Position numbers and translations under genes: made by a program
Part shown: positions 1 to 12,471 of the stretch, piece after piece
Position numbering within the stretch: position 1 is the first letter of the stretch
Layout of the letters: each line of letters starts with the position of its first letter
Assembly: GCA_039654915.1 (NCBI GenBank)
Contig: CM077599.1
Location: forward strand, 23,001,501-23,065,500
DNA from: Aquilaria yunnanensis
Taxonomy: Eukaryota > Streptophyta > Magnoliopsida > Malvales > Thymelaeaceae
Reading direction: 5' to 3'
Length of the DNA stretch: 64,000 nt
Notes under the pieces: generated by a model
Told to the model about the DNA's origin: nothing
What the model saw: the letters and a program-made list of their open reading frames with translations, nothing else
Database searches by the model: none

Positions 1-115
1 TTACCTGTTCCAGAGAGTTTGTCATCAATGTTAATATACGTTAATTTTCTTTCAGAGTTTGTTAGTTTCTTCATATGAATAAAATAAGATGGTTATATTT
101 TCCTCCTTACCTCAG

Positions 116-2990
116 CTTCAACATTTGGGGCTGTCCTTGATATGGTAACTGACAGGTAATTTCTACCTTTTTCTTTTTCTTAGTCATAATAAGTTTTAGA
201 TGGTTGATTGTTCATTCATATTCATCGAGAGTATAACTTTTTCAGAATTAGCACCGCTTGTCTGTTGGTAATACTTTCCCAAATCTACAGGTGACTGTCA
301 TATAATCTTAGATTCATTTATGGGCCTAAATTAATGTTTATAGAACTGAATGTGTTCATTTCTACTCAGGCCTAGCTTGGTGTTCTTGTCACTACTAGCT
401 TTGGATATTGCCAGCCACTGGCTACAAATGTATAGGTACACTTTACACTATATTCTAAAGATGAACACAAGTACTGTAGATGAATAGTGCAAAAGTAGAG
501 TGAAAGTGCACTATTCATCAACAGTGTTGCGGCCTTTTTTTTTTTTTTTTTTTGCTTTTCCCTGTATTAGATTGATTGTTTTTGAAGTTAAGTCCACTTT
601 TCGGCAGGCGGATAGCATCCTGAGGGCCAGTGTTGCAATTTTTTCAGTTTAAGCCTATTTCACTTTTGGTTGTGGTTAAATGCGTTTTTCCTCTCAGAAA
701 ATTTCTAACCTTTGCCATATAAGTCACTAAGTTCGACCTGTGTTACGTTTTGGTCCTCAAACTTAATAATTAGTTAATATTCTTTCTATTTGCTCTCATA
801 CTCAATTTTTTTTTTGTTTTTTTATGTACAATTTTCTAAAGCAAAATAAATTAAACACAATTTTTCTATTTTCATTATTGATAATTGGTTTTTGTAGCAT
901 GAGTTATTTAATTTAAATTCTTTATGGTTTAATAGAGTAATTTGGTTCATAATTGTTAAAATTGAAAGCGAACTTTTCTAAATAAATTTCCCATCAATAT
1001 TAAAAATTATAATTTGAGTTGATTAGAGAAATTTTTTAGTCAATTATTTTTTAACAAGGAAAAAATATCCATCACTTTTAAATATGTACAATGCTACTTT
1101 TCGATCATGACCAATCATTTTAATAATAAGAACATAATATAAAGAAAACTCAACTCAAAGTAAAATTTTAATTGAACTTTATTTTAATAGTAAATTTATC
1201 AAAACAAATTTAGCGGGTAAAAAAAAACCTAGTTATCTCTAAACATGATATTATACAGCTTGCATGAATGACCTGAAATTTTACTCTGGCTAGATTTTTT
1301 CCTGTTGCAGCACATTTTTAATTGGCAAAGCAAGCCACAAAGACGTACGGGACAGCTCAAGTTGGATTTTTAAGCTTTACTATGGAAACCGAATGTTTAT
1401 GGGTTTTTGTTGCGTGTCTTGTGAGGTATTTACAAATCCATTTCATTTATGAACTGTTACTTTTGGGCATTATTGGCGCTTTTCTTTAATTAAAGCATTG
1501 GAATTGCAGGTCCTATACATAATCTTATTTCTCATTGCAGAGAGAGAAACTGAAAACTTAAATGATGTAAGTCCTGACTTAAGTATTTTGGTTAGAAGTC
1601 CAGATTTTAGTATTGGTTTGATGTTTCTGTATCTTAGGAGATTTCCCATAATCTCCCATTATTCTACGTATCTTTTTATCTCTCAGGTTCTGCTGACTAC
1701 ATTGAAGCATGTTTCACCTATTTCCTTTCTGGTGGGTTCAAGTTTGGTTGGGTTTTCAATCAAACAATTCGTGAATATAATACAGGTAATCACCCAGGTC
1801 ATTACAATTTTGATCCGACTGTAGTTTACACTGTTCGGTATGAGAAAGGTGCGTCTCTAACTTATGTTTCTCATGGAATTATGAAATTGAGTAGAGTAAC
1901 AGTCTCATACCGATAATAGGTCTGAATCTATTTCTTTAAATGTAAGGTGGAATGAGTAAATTGTGTGAGTGATCCCTAACCTTTAGTTATTGTTCCATTT
2001 TAGTCCCTAACCTATTGAATGTTCTATTTTGGTCCTAAACCTATTAAAACCGTTTCATTTTAGTCATAATTCTATTAAAAAAGTTTCATTTTGGTCCCTA
2101 TAGAATGAAATTTATTAACTCGAAGTATTTGCTAGATAACAACGTTTTAGATTAGAATTTAAACTATCCGATAACTGCCTTAATAAATTTAATCTGTATA
2201 ATATTTTTTTTTGTATTTAATGAAAATTTAAAGCGCTTTCTTTTTTTTTTCTGGAAATTGAGTTTATTTCATTCAGGAAGAATAAATTACTAATTTAAAT
2301 TGTGTATTTACTGTAAAAAATAATTAAACTATTTAAATTTACTGAAAGACAGTTACCAAATATTTATACTAGAATTTCAAAAATTTGTATCAGACAGTTA
2401 TTTTGAGTTAGTGAATTTTATCTTATGATAGACTAAAATGAAACAATTTTAATAAGTTTAGGACCAAAACATAACATTCAATAGATTAGGCACTTAAATG
2501 AAATGATAATTAAAGGTTATGGACCATTTATGCATTTTACTCAAGGTGGAATTCCTGGCATTTGAGCTTCCAAGAAATCAGAGATGAACACTTAAAACCA
2601 AATGTGGCTATAGTGCCTGCTTAGGCGCAGAGGATGATATTTAAGGGAGATTGGTATGGGCACAACTGGATACTGGCGCATACACAGCTTTATCTTGCTT
2701 TTTGGATTAGAATTTTTACTGTGTCTTGGGAACAGTCGGGTTGAGTTTGACCTGAATTAGCCTGTTTTAGTGCCATCGAAATTTGCTACCTTTCTAAAAT
2801 GGTGGTGCAGGGTGATTTTGGGGCACTCAAATCACCCTAAGTTTGCAAAAAAATTTGGCGTAAATCAGTTGTTTGTGATACCTGATGTGAGAAGAAAAAT
2901 ACTCTTAACGTGTTCTTCTTATGGTTTCAGATGAAAACAGCAGCTGATTTGTGTGTGCTTTATGACATTGAGAAAAAGCAGAGGTCATAG
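116..2990 (+). CDS. PIS: Phosphatidylinositol synthase (CDP-diacylglycerol--inositol 3-phosphatidyltransferase), 3' seven exons; 5' part lies off the left edge
   Basis: The enzyme joins CDP-diacylglycerol and myo-inositol to make phosphatidylinositol in the ER membrane. Seven exons read without a break: 116-155, 246-290, 370-435, 1311-1425, 1510-1566, 1687-1785 and 2931-2990, each with AG acceptor and GT donor and compatible phases, giving 160 residues and a TAG stop. The first exon gives STFGAVLDMVTD, the second half of the CDP-alcohol phosphatidyltransferase motif (G-x3-D-x3-D); later exons give GKASHKDVRDSSSW, YYGNRMFMGFCCVSCE, VLYIILFLIAERETEN and the C-terminal MKTAADLCVLYDIEK, all typical of plant PIS. 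About 67 N-terminal residues, including the DGxxAR half of the motif, should lie left of the window. The last intron carries a Mutator-like insertion. The gene is convergent with the NiCoT-like gene. Introns explain the absence of a long ORF. Confidence 0.93.
1954..2542. mobile_element. Non-autonomous Mutator-like element in the last PIS intron
   Basis: A 589-bp segment begins GAGTAAATTGTG and ends with the partly complementary GCATTTTACTC. The ends are inverted: a 'ccctaacctttagttattgtt' type stretch at the left reappears in reverse near 2495-2525. It is flanked by a perfect 10-bp direct repeat, aaggtggaat, at 1944-1953 and 2543-2552. Long terminal inverted repeats with a 9-11-bp duplication are the mark of Mutator-like elements. 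No ORF is visible inside. It should be removed with the intron. Confidence 0.8.
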
Positions 2991-3733
2991 CCAGTGAAAC
3001 TTCTGATATTTGCGATTCAGTTATATGTCTTGTTCCTGCCCAGTTCAAATCTGTTATTTCACTAGCGGTTGGAATCCTGCCTTTGCCATTTTCCCTTGCT
3101 GATGCTATTGACAGTAAGACTTGGGTGTTCGGTGTTTGGGACATGTTCGCCCAAGTTGAGAATACTTTGAACCTAGTGTCGTCCTTTGTGTGTGTAAACT
3201 TGAATGGAAGTGAAACGTTGTTGTTGGTGAGGTTGCAGTAGCAAAATCAAAGTGGAACTCTTAACTCCTTTGGTAGCGTCTTGTTTTATACCTTTCGTTG
3301 CCTTCTAAAGTCACTTCATTGATTGTGCTTGTAGCTCTCTCAAGCACATCATTTTCTTGGGCTGTCTCACAAACAGACAAATCATTCTGTTCGAATGAAA
3401 CAAAAGAAGTTTCAACTTGGACGACTCCAACAAAAATCCTAACCAACTATTAGTCTATGTGGGAGATTAACTACTCGGCGTAATTGAAATAGCAGCTCGA
3501 ACTGAGGAATTTGATGCCAGACCCGGTTGAGTTGCTGTATCTTAGGAGAACAAGACCTTGAATCAGGTGACAGCAAAACAGCACATCATCCATCCTTCAT
3601 TTCAGGAAAGAAATCCTTTTGATTATCACGTGCCAACTGCAAAACTAATGATCCTTACAAAATCAGATAACATTCAAAGGTAGTTTCTTAACTGCAGCAA
3701 TAGAGGCGAATCTTGATGCTCGGTGGGTTTGGA
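2991..3733. other. Convergent intergenic segment shared by the PIS and NiCoT-like 3' ends
   Basis: This 743-bp stretch separates the stop codons of the two convergent host genes, so it probably holds both 3' untranslated regions. The short open frames here match nothing I know. I see no clear RNA gene or repeat. Confidence 0.6.
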
Positions 3734-5889
3734 TCAGTATAAACTATATCCGAAAAGCTGGCTGACAAGAATGGCAATTCCTAGACAAATTGCTACGAGG
3801 GAAGAGGCCCAAGTGAGCTTCTCAGTTATCCTGGGAACTCGTTCCTTTAATGCTTCACTGCAAGAGCCAATGAGTACAGTATAGCTGCTCATTGCAACTA
3901 CAGTACCAACTAAGAACATGATGAGGAATGCAGCCCCCGCCCAATGAGATGGCAAAGCAAGTGCAGGCAAAACCATCATCAGTGCATCCGGCTGCAACCC
4001 ATGTATGATTCCTGTGGCAAAAGTGGCAAAGGCAACTTTCTTTCTTCCAATCTCTGGGCTCTTGAGCGCTTCAAAGGCACTGACATCACATTCTCCTCCG
4101 CTCTCAAGGGCAACACGTGGAGCATGAAGCTCTGATGCTTCCTTTATACCAATAGCTCCAATGACAAGCAAAGTTAAGCCTACTACTCTTGTACCCCAGG
4201 TCCGAATAATTTCTATATGCAGACGATCTTTTAGAAGTAAAAATATTAATCCAAAGATAACTTGACCAGCATCATGGCCACAGCCCCAAAGAGCTCCAAC
4301 CAAAGCACTTTGCATTCTTGAACGACCAATTGACAGTGGAGCTAAAGCAGCAAGGTGGTCAGGTCCTGACAATGTGTGTAAACAACCAGCTAAGAAACCA
4401 GTCCAAGCACCATTTAGTAACTCAGTGTGAATAAGTTTGTTCCCTGCTGTCACAGCTGTTGAACCGTGAGTCTTAGCCATATCTGGGAAGGTAGCCAAAG
4501 CTGCTGGGGCAAAAACTGGCTGAACTAAGAATGCAATAATGGCAGAGAGTACAAGAAACGTCCCTGCAGTAATGGCCTGAAACATGCATATATTCAGTAT
4601 TCCGAAGAATAAAATGGTAAAACAGGCCCATAAATTTCAAGACTTTCTACATGATAGCTCTTAGCTTGATACCAGTAGCATGCAACTGTTGTTGATTCTA
4701 GATGTCCAATATCATAAAACTGAGAAGACAGCATTAGCATTCATAAATGCTACTAAACTTGTGGAAAGGTATTCAAGACATACCTATGGTTTATCAACAA
4801 TATGCCATAGGCAGTATCAGGCTTTAGCAGAAGCACAAACCGAACCATTTACTCGGAAAACCAGATCTCAACTTATGCCAAAGACTTGTTAGGAAGTAGT
4901 GAGAGCTACTTGTATCTAGGTTAACAAGTAAACGTCTTCCACTGTCAAATCCAAATGCCCGCCGAGTTAAGTAACTACCTCTTTGTTATCACCCTTCCCC
5001 CAATACAAACAAGGTACCTTCATTAGCTCCATTTTTTTTCGGTTCCCAAAATGAAGCACTCGTGAGAAAGGGAAAAGAATTCTTTTGGATTTTGTATGAA
5101 ATCCTCACTATGCAACTGCAGTTTCTGGCAAACCCAGTTACATTAAGAATTCCTTCCTCCTTTCAATTGAAACCCCTCCATATCCTACAATTTATATGTC
5201 CTTACACACGAACATGTGTGGACGCTAATGAAAATTAACTGCATACAGTTTAAAGCAGAAATTTTTCAGCAAATCTTAAACCAAAGACCAACAAATTTCT
5301 GGATTAGAGACGCAATCACTACCATAATTTCTCTTAATTGACAGTACCATACTTCTTCCAAACAAGAGAATCAAGTGATGAAACAGTTAGTAACAAGAAA
5401 CCAGGAAACTTATAATCTCGGTTGCATACAGAACAAGAGGAAACGGACAAACAGAGACACAATTCCCTACATTACAGGAAAAGACTAATTTTCCTCCAGG
5501 TGCACGACGTTGGTAGACATAAATAACACCAAAACACAACGAGAAATTATGCAAAATTAAGTGAAGTGAAGTTGTACCTTTTTATGCTTAGATGATTCAG
5601 CTGGGATGAGTTCGGGGCCATTCAAATTAGGTCTGAACGGATTAGAAGAGTTGACTCCTGGGGAAGGAAGGGGCGGCAAATAATTTCTGGGATTTGATCG
5701 AGAACAATAAACTTCAAAAGGGTTTTCTTTTTTGCGTGAGATTGAACTAACTCGCCCGAATTCAGGTCGAATTAGTGGAGGCAAGATTAGTTTGGGTGAG
5801 TCAAATCGAATGAGTCGGGGAAGAAAAGGAGAGGGCTTCCGGCTGAGTCTGAGAGGACTCGGGGAAGAAGAATACAGAATCCTCTCCAT
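3734..5889 (-). CDS. Chloroplast nickel/cobalt-transporter-like (NiCoT family) membrane protein, two exons
   Basis: Exon 1 is 5889-5578 (104 codons) and exon 2 is 4576-3734 (280 codons and TGA), a 384-residue product. The donor is AAG|GTACAA and the acceptor is TTTCAG|GCC, with phase 0 on both sides; an apparent ATG at 4585 is only intron sequence in frame. Exon 1 is rich in Ser, Pro, Arg and Leu with few acidic residues, as expected of a plastid transit peptide. Exon 2 is strongly hydrophobic, with about six likely membrane spans. It holds family signatures: HTLSGPDHLAALAPLSIGR, GCGHDAGQ and GIIHGLQPDAL, the His/Asp positions thought to coordinate metal in the NiCoT family. Plant relatives are annotated as high-affinity nickel-transport family proteins of similar size. 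Substrate specificity cannot be read from sequence. Confidence 0.9.
4577..5577 (-). other. Intron of the NiCoT-like gene
   Basis: A 1001-bp intron with GT at 5577-5576 and AG at 4578-4577 on the - strand. It separates the transit-peptide exon from the membrane-domain exon. I see no nested gene or transposon in it. Confidence 0.85.
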
Positions 5890-8384
5890 GACTTAGCCGT
5901 GTTTCTGTGGTGGAAGCGTCGAGCTCGAAGAACAAGCTTTCGCAGAGAGCTGGACGTTGCCTAAACATAAGGTCGTTTACCTAAATTTGAACGGATACGG
6001 ACTGAACTGGTGCGATAGAAATTAATCAAACTTTTAAGATTTTTAAAGTCAAGTATAATTATTGATTTTTATTTTTTTATTTTTCAATCAAAGTTCAATG
6101 AGCTCATATGTTTATAGAATTTAATTGGATTAATTTTCTATTTCAGACCATAAAATTATAAGAATTTAAATTTAACCAAGATTCTGATAACGTTTCAAAC
6201 TTCCTTTAAGATAATAATCACAATAGTAATTGATTTTCTTTCCCTTTAATTGTAAAGAAGCAAGAAAATTTTTTGTTCAGTGTAAAAGAAGACAGTAAAT
6301 CCGACCAGGTCGAACCTATTTTGACCTGCAGGGTATATAGCTCTAGTTTTTTTATATTAAAAATCAGTATTATAAGGTATAAGATTTTGAAAGAAATATA
6401 TTTAAATTATAGGAAACAACATTGGCCGCAAACTTAACTCTATTCCAAACCTAATTCTCTGCGAACTCTCTAACTATTATCTGCCATTTTTTACTATATT
6501 CAAACTTCAGTTTAGATTTGGCTGGTTTTCTTTCATTATTTGATTGGTCTTATTCAACATTATTTATTGAATTTTATGGTGGATGTAATCACTTTCAAAT
6601 TTTAGTATTTTATAAAATTGTCACATTTCTCTCCTTCATCCTCATTTGGTGATGATCAATCTCCAAGAATCTGGTAAATAGTTTATGTCACTGCAAAACC
6701 TCTTTCTTTCTTGGTTTCCACCATCGTTACTTCCTTACAATCAGCAAGACAAAAACATTCTCTCTAAGTAAAAGAATTGATGAATTCGGAAATATTCACA
6801 CTAAAAGCCTTCGATGAGCGTTCATTTCTACTCCTCTCGGCAGTCTTCATCGTGACGGATATGGCTGGTGCGGTAGCATGGTAATAGTGGCTGAGGAAGG
6901 GCTCATAACCATTAAGAAAGAGTTTCTAGGCTTTGAGCAAAAGTGAATCAATAGTGGGAAGAAAAAAAATTGTAAAGGGAGTAAAATGCGGAAAAAATGA
7001 AGAGAGTAATGAGATTTGTGCATAAGAGAAGAAAAATGAAGAAGATATAGTCGAATAGTAAGATCGAGATAACTGATTGGTTCAATTTTTAGTCTAATTA
7101 GTGATTGATTGTATGACGACTGATTAGTGCCTTGATTACATGATGACTGACTAGTGCCTAATTGTGTGGTGGCTGATTAGCAACTAATTGGGTAGCAATA
7201 GACTTTTTTAGTTACTAGTTAGTCATTGGCTATCCATGTCCCATGTTAATGACTGAACAACATCTGAATTTACTAGACTAAATTTTAGTCACAATTTTTA
7301 GTAGCTTTTATGCATTTCTTTAGTAGTGTTAAAAGTAGTGGGTTGGTTTGACCAAGTTATCAGAGATGTCAATCTTGTTTTGAAAGTATGACACAATTAT
7401 TCCTTCATTATTGTGATTCTCAATTAGTGTGGACATTAACCTCATTGGTAGGAAAACCAATGTCGAATGAGAACTTCAATGGATGGTTACTTCACATTAT
7501 GTTTCCTTTATCTAGTTATAACTCTGATCACCTAGATTGTCTTACATATCCTTTGCAGCATATGTTCTTCATTTGTGAGTCCTATCGAAAAAGGATGATT
7601 TTATTTGGGACATTCATAGCTCTCAAGATCATAAAGTTGTATTATTGGCCTTAATCGAGCTTTTTCACCAACCTACTTTAGATTATAGGGTGATTGTGGA
7701 TGTATATCTCCACCATCAATCGTTCTGGTGGATGGTGCTTAGAATCCTTCATGGCAAATTGGCAATGTTGATAAGGTTTGTTTGTCTTCGTCTCATATAG
7801 GCAGATTTTTTCCATCAATCTTCCTACATTACAAGTCACCACTATTGCATGCAGAAATAAGAGCTAACCTTGAGGCATTTCAATTTGCTTTAGTACATTT
7901 ATTCCTAATATCACCATCTTAACAAACTGTCTCAAATGATTTCTTCTCATTACATATAAGTGTTCTTCTCATATAGATGTGGATCCACTGCTCCAAGAAA
8001 TTAGATGTCTTATCTCAAGAATTGTAGATGTTTCTTCGCTAGTAGTAAGGCACAATGCTAGTGGATCAAGCCCACCATCTGGCTACCACTGCTCTTTCCG
8101 CCAACTTCGTGTTTTAACTTTCTTAGTTGTCTTTCTTTCCTTTCTGATTACCAAAAACATAATAGTAATTCCTTTATCTATGCCATGTTAGGTTAATTTT
8201 TCTTTTCTCAAATGTATTTCTCATTTATTGAATTTATAGAATCAATAATCATTTATATGATATATCAACAATATGAATTCAAAATTTCTTATATCCACTT
8301 GGTACATGTCCACCCATTAATGGAAACTTTTAAAGATTACAAAAATTTTAGACAAATATATGTCAGAATGAGGCATTAAATTAA
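5890..8384. other. Intergenic, no supported gene
   Basis: The first ~100 bp should be the promoter and 5' leader of the NiCoT-like gene. The rest is A+T-rich with only short frames. Around 7390-8190 a few broken frames look like eroded retroelement coding sequence, but no motif is clear enough to name a family. Confidence 0.5.
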
Positions 8385-8960
8385 GACGAAAATATGTATC
8401 TAAATCCAAATAAAATGATCTTAATTTTAGCTAAATGCATATCAAAATTAGCTAAATGCATCTCAAAATTAAGCAAATACATTCTAGAACTAGACAAATA
8501 AATCTCAGGAATAGACATATAATCAAATTGAAATAAACTTATCTAAAATATAAATAAAATGAGCTCAATCATGAACAAATGCTTATCAGAACAAGATAGA
8601 CACATATTAGAACTAGATGAACTCATCTCAAAACTAGATAAATGAATTTTAGAAATAGACATGCATCAAGCCAAACAAATGTATCTCAATTCTAAATAAA
8701 TGTTTATCAGAACTAGATAAATGCATATTAAAATTAAATAAATAAATATCATAAATAGGTATAAAATCAAAGCAAAATAACATTATCTCAAAACTAGATA
8801 AGATAATCTTAATCATAAATAAATACATCTTAAAACTAGACAAACTGTATCTAAAAAATAAACATTCAATGAAAATGAAATAAATATATCTCAAATATGG
8901 ATGAGATGATCTTCATTCAATACATCTTATGAATAGACAAATATATCTAAATTAGATGAG
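8385..8960. repeat. Degenerate tandem array, ~26-bp units in a larger ~120-130-bp period
   Basis: Phrases such as 'aaatgcatatcagaactagata', 'aaatgaatctcaaaattaga' and 'gaaatagacatgcatcaa' recur with substitutions across the block. Variants of the 'atagacat...atcaa' phrase at about 8511, 8654 and 8752 show a longer higher-order period. No coding sense is evident. Confidence 0.7.
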
Positions 8961-10002
8961 TTATTCTAAATAGATGTTAAGTTAATGATGTAAAGTTGAA
9001 AAAACATACACCCAGTGAATCATTGATGGTCCTATATGAATAGTTTCTTCAATCATTAAGGCTAAATGCTTAATTAATACTCTGTATGCTTTAGAATTCA
9101 CTTTTACTGACTTAGGATGCTTCAAAATTAGAGTTCATTTAAGGTTTTTCCAAAGTTAGAGTCTATTCTTTTACTCTTTAATTTTAACCTTGAAAAATTT
9201 GTGAAGAAACTTGTGCATTGCAGGAAAAGGATGAATAACAGTTGAGGCAGTAGGCGTCGAAGTGTCGACCTATAAATGTTTCAAAACAGAAGAAAAGTAG
9301 TGGCGTACAGAACATTTGTAATATTGATGATATCTCAACCGCTTAAACGAGTTGACCAAGGGACGTTAAGAGAATGAGGAAGTCTCATTTCTTCACATAA
9401 TGTCTTAAAATGTTGGTTTGACCAAGCGCTCTGATCTATTTGTTGTATTTAGATTTCATTTACTTCTTCCTCTCTTATTTGAAAGTGGGAATACGGAATT
9501 TGTGGTTCCATTGGAATATCTAACTGAGATAAAATTTGAAAGAATATATATAATTAGAATTTTTAATATATGAAATTAAATGTGCATCACCTTTCAAGTG
9601 ATTGCATTAGCTGCCCAAGGTCCCAAAGTCCGCCAAGGTGCCGGGGAGGCGACAAATGTTTGACAGTAGGGAGGGAGGAGAAAATATGATAAGATGTGGA
9701 ATGGTATAATAGTTTATGTGGTTCTGTAACCGATTCCAATTGTATTAATTTTCTCGGTTGCCCTCAATTAATTCTCCCCCTCTCTCGGGCTTGGACTGGG
9801 AACCTAAGAATATGTGCTGACACAAAATGAAAAATTCCGTGATTTATGACTAACTCCTTCCCATTCGCAACCGTTCAAAGTGGTGGGTCTTCTCTTCCCT
9901 TCCCAATCCCTCCCATTGCCCCACGCCCCACCCTGCCTCGTCTTCTTCCTAATGTCTCTTCCATCAATACTCATCTACTCCTGCCCATCCATACCATACA
10001 CA
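8961..10002. other. Intergenic, no feature seen
   Basis: Mixed-composition intergenic DNA without convincing ORF, tRNA or transposon ends. Confidence 0.4.
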
Positions 10003-10916
10003 CACTACTAAAAAAAATGTCATGAACACGGCCGTTGGCAAAAGAAGCATTGGAAAAAAAATTTCAACAGCCGAAGGATTGCCTGTTGTATTTCCAATGG
10101 CCCACCAAATAGAAATATTTCCAACGGTTGAACCATTTTCCAACTATTTCCAATGGATCAAGTCGATGGCATTTTCCAACAACTAGGTCCTTGGAAACTT
10201 GTTTAGAAAAAATAAAAAATATATATAAAGCACCTGAAAATATATTTATGCAATTACAAAATTTATATTTTATATTTATCAAAAACATATAAAATACCTT
10301 ATATTTAAAAAAATTAAAATAACTAAAATTCAGTAAACAAAACCCTGATAAAATATTTTACATACTTCTAAAATTATATTTTCTATTTACTGAAATCATA
10401 ATTTATATTTTATATTATTAAAAATTATGTACTTAAAATCATTAGAAATATATATTACTAAAATTATATATATATCACTTTTGTTATACAATTTTAGAAA
10501 GTAAAGTAGTAATTTGAAAATATTTTTTTAAAAAATATAATAATAATAATATTATGTATATGTATGTATATTCTTATTGATATACTTATAAATATATGAA
10601 CATTATAGATGAACATTATATAAACATATATAGATATCTCAATATGAATATATATAAATATAAATATAAAAAAAAACTAATTTCCAACGGCCTCGCGTTG
10701 GAAATTGAAATTTTTTGAAATTCCTAATGTTTTGGTTTCCAACGGCTTAACGCATTGGAAATTTTCAACAAGCAGGCCGTTGGAAAATATCATCTTAAAT
10801 TTTCCAAAAGTGTATGGCTTGGCCGTTGGAAATTTATCTCTTATTTTTCCAACAGCTAATTGTGTTGGAATTTTTCAACGGTTAAACCGTTAGAAATAAG
10901 GCTTTTTTTAGTAGTG
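10003..10916. mobile_element. Non-autonomous CACTA-type (En/Spm) element
   Basis: The 914-bp segment starts CACTACTAAAAAAA and ends TTTTTTTAGTAGTG, inverted ends typical of the CACTA superfamily. Subterminal motifs of the type 'ggccgttggaaa' / 'tttccaacggcc' occur many times near both ends, as expected for transposase binding sites. Flanking trinucleotides are aca and ata, an imperfect 3-bp duplication. The interior is A+T-rich and has no transposase. Confidence 0.82.
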
Positions 10917-11637
10917 ATATTTTATATTATTTTCTTTTTTTGTTTGTTTCTTCCTTCCATGTTTCTTACATTGAATTCATATCATAAAACAAACCAATTC
11001 TTTCTTATTTTAATGTAGTCATGTTTATTTGATTCACATAACATGTATCTTTATCTTTTCTATCGCTCTGATACAATAATTCATTTAGTACTGATCGAGT
11101 TAAAGATGGCTAGCCCTAGCCAGCTTCCAAGTTCAATGTTTTTTTGGCACTTAGCTAAGCTAAGCATATGTCTAGAACAAGGCAATTGTACAACCTTTAT
11201 ATATATATATATATGTATATATTTGGGCTGTCATCACAATCCCACAAATTTACCAAGTGGACGCCTAGAATAATGCCAAGCCACCTTAATTTCCCTTAGC
11301 CATCGACTTGCCTTTTCAACTCATCTCCCTATCTCCTTGTCAATTCACTTGACCACCACGACGCCTTAATTATACTATTGTATTTATGAATTTAACTACT
11401 CAACTTCTTCCGACATCGAATCGATGGCTTTAGATTATATATGACAGTTTTGATTTCAACTTCTTTCAAGCATTTTTAAAAGATAAAAAAAGCATTTTAG
11501 CTTTATAGGCGAGATCATCGATTTTGTGTTTTTGTATTCGTATGACTTCAATGATTTATGTGGACAATATATATATATGTACATCTACATAGTCCAATTT
11601 AACATCGTTTAGAAAAATTAGAGCTACTCCCTCTAAT
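10917..11637. other. Intergenic, no gene supported
   Basis: A+T-rich DNA with a short TA microsatellite near 11200-11215 and another near 11568-11578. No supported coding sequence. Confidence 0.4.
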
Positions 11638-12463
11638 TAGAGGTGGGAACCGGGTCAGCCCGATCTGAGACCGGCTCGGGCCCGGCCGGTCCCGGTCTTG
11701 GGTCATGAGGATCGGGCTTGGCCCGGTTGCAAGCAGGGCGGTCCCAAGCCGGGTTGCAGGCGGGGTGATCCCGAGTCAGGTCCGGGGCGGTCCAGAGCCG
11801 GGCCCGGGGTGGGGCGAGGCGGGTTTGGATTTTTTTTTTTAAAAAAATTAAAACATAATTAATTATATATGTCATAAATATTTTTAAGAAAAAATACTAC
11901 CTCCAGTGTAAGTTTTATTAAGTTAACAAACCAAACGGCACTTACAAATAATCGGAATGGGCCTGACATTTTGAAATGGCAAAAACATTCTGGAAATGAT
12001 GAATAATAGAAACCTGTGATCTGTGCTGAACAGTATAATTAGATCAAATACAAATTACATGTATGATTGAAAAAAAAAATTTCAAGTCTCCGTATCGAAT
12101 ATTATCTCTTCATCTGAACTCTTTTGGTCTTGCTCCTAGAGTGTTGTAAGGCCCCAATCTCGGTTGCACATGCATACTTCTACCGCGTCGGGTGTCAATT
12201 TTGATCGTTTCTCTGATATCACCCGTTTTCCGGCACTAAACCCTGCCTAGGATAAGACGGTCAATATTAGAACAGAAAACTGTTGGAGGGTCTGCTGTGT
12301 AATTAATCCATTTAAAAAAAAAAGTTTTTTGTAGGTTTCCGTTGTGTGCAGAAACAGTTGGGCGCCAGGCCCGGACCGGTCTTGCGATGCGGGATGGGGC
12401 GGGTTTGACTTCCGATCTTGTCCCAGTTTGGGCCGGGTCAACCCGGCCCAAGTCCCACCTCTG
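11638..12463. mobile_element. Non-autonomous hAT-type element
   Basis: Ends are TAGAGGTGGGAAC and ...GTCCCACCTCTG, inverted to each other, and are followed inward by G+C-rich 'ccgggtc/gacccgg' subterminal repeats. Eight-base flanks cctctaat (11630-11637) and cctctaaa (12464-12471) differ at one position, fitting a hAT 8-bp target duplication. At 826 bp it has no transposase. Confidence 0.8.
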
Positions 12464-12471
12464 CCTCTAAA

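Noticed and set aside
589..650. Possible PIS exon with 'acttttcggcaggcgg'
   Set aside because: Superficially like the STFLxGK exon, but out of frame; the true exon is at 1311-1425 with proper splice sites.
4583..4585. ATG as start of a 283-residue NiCoT protein
   Set aside because: The ATG-TTT-CAG lies in the intron acceptor; joining to the upstream transit-peptide exon in phase gives the expected plastid protein.
7388..8191. Possible retroelement coding fragments
   Set aside because: No diagnostic motif survives; similarity impressions were too weak to name a family.
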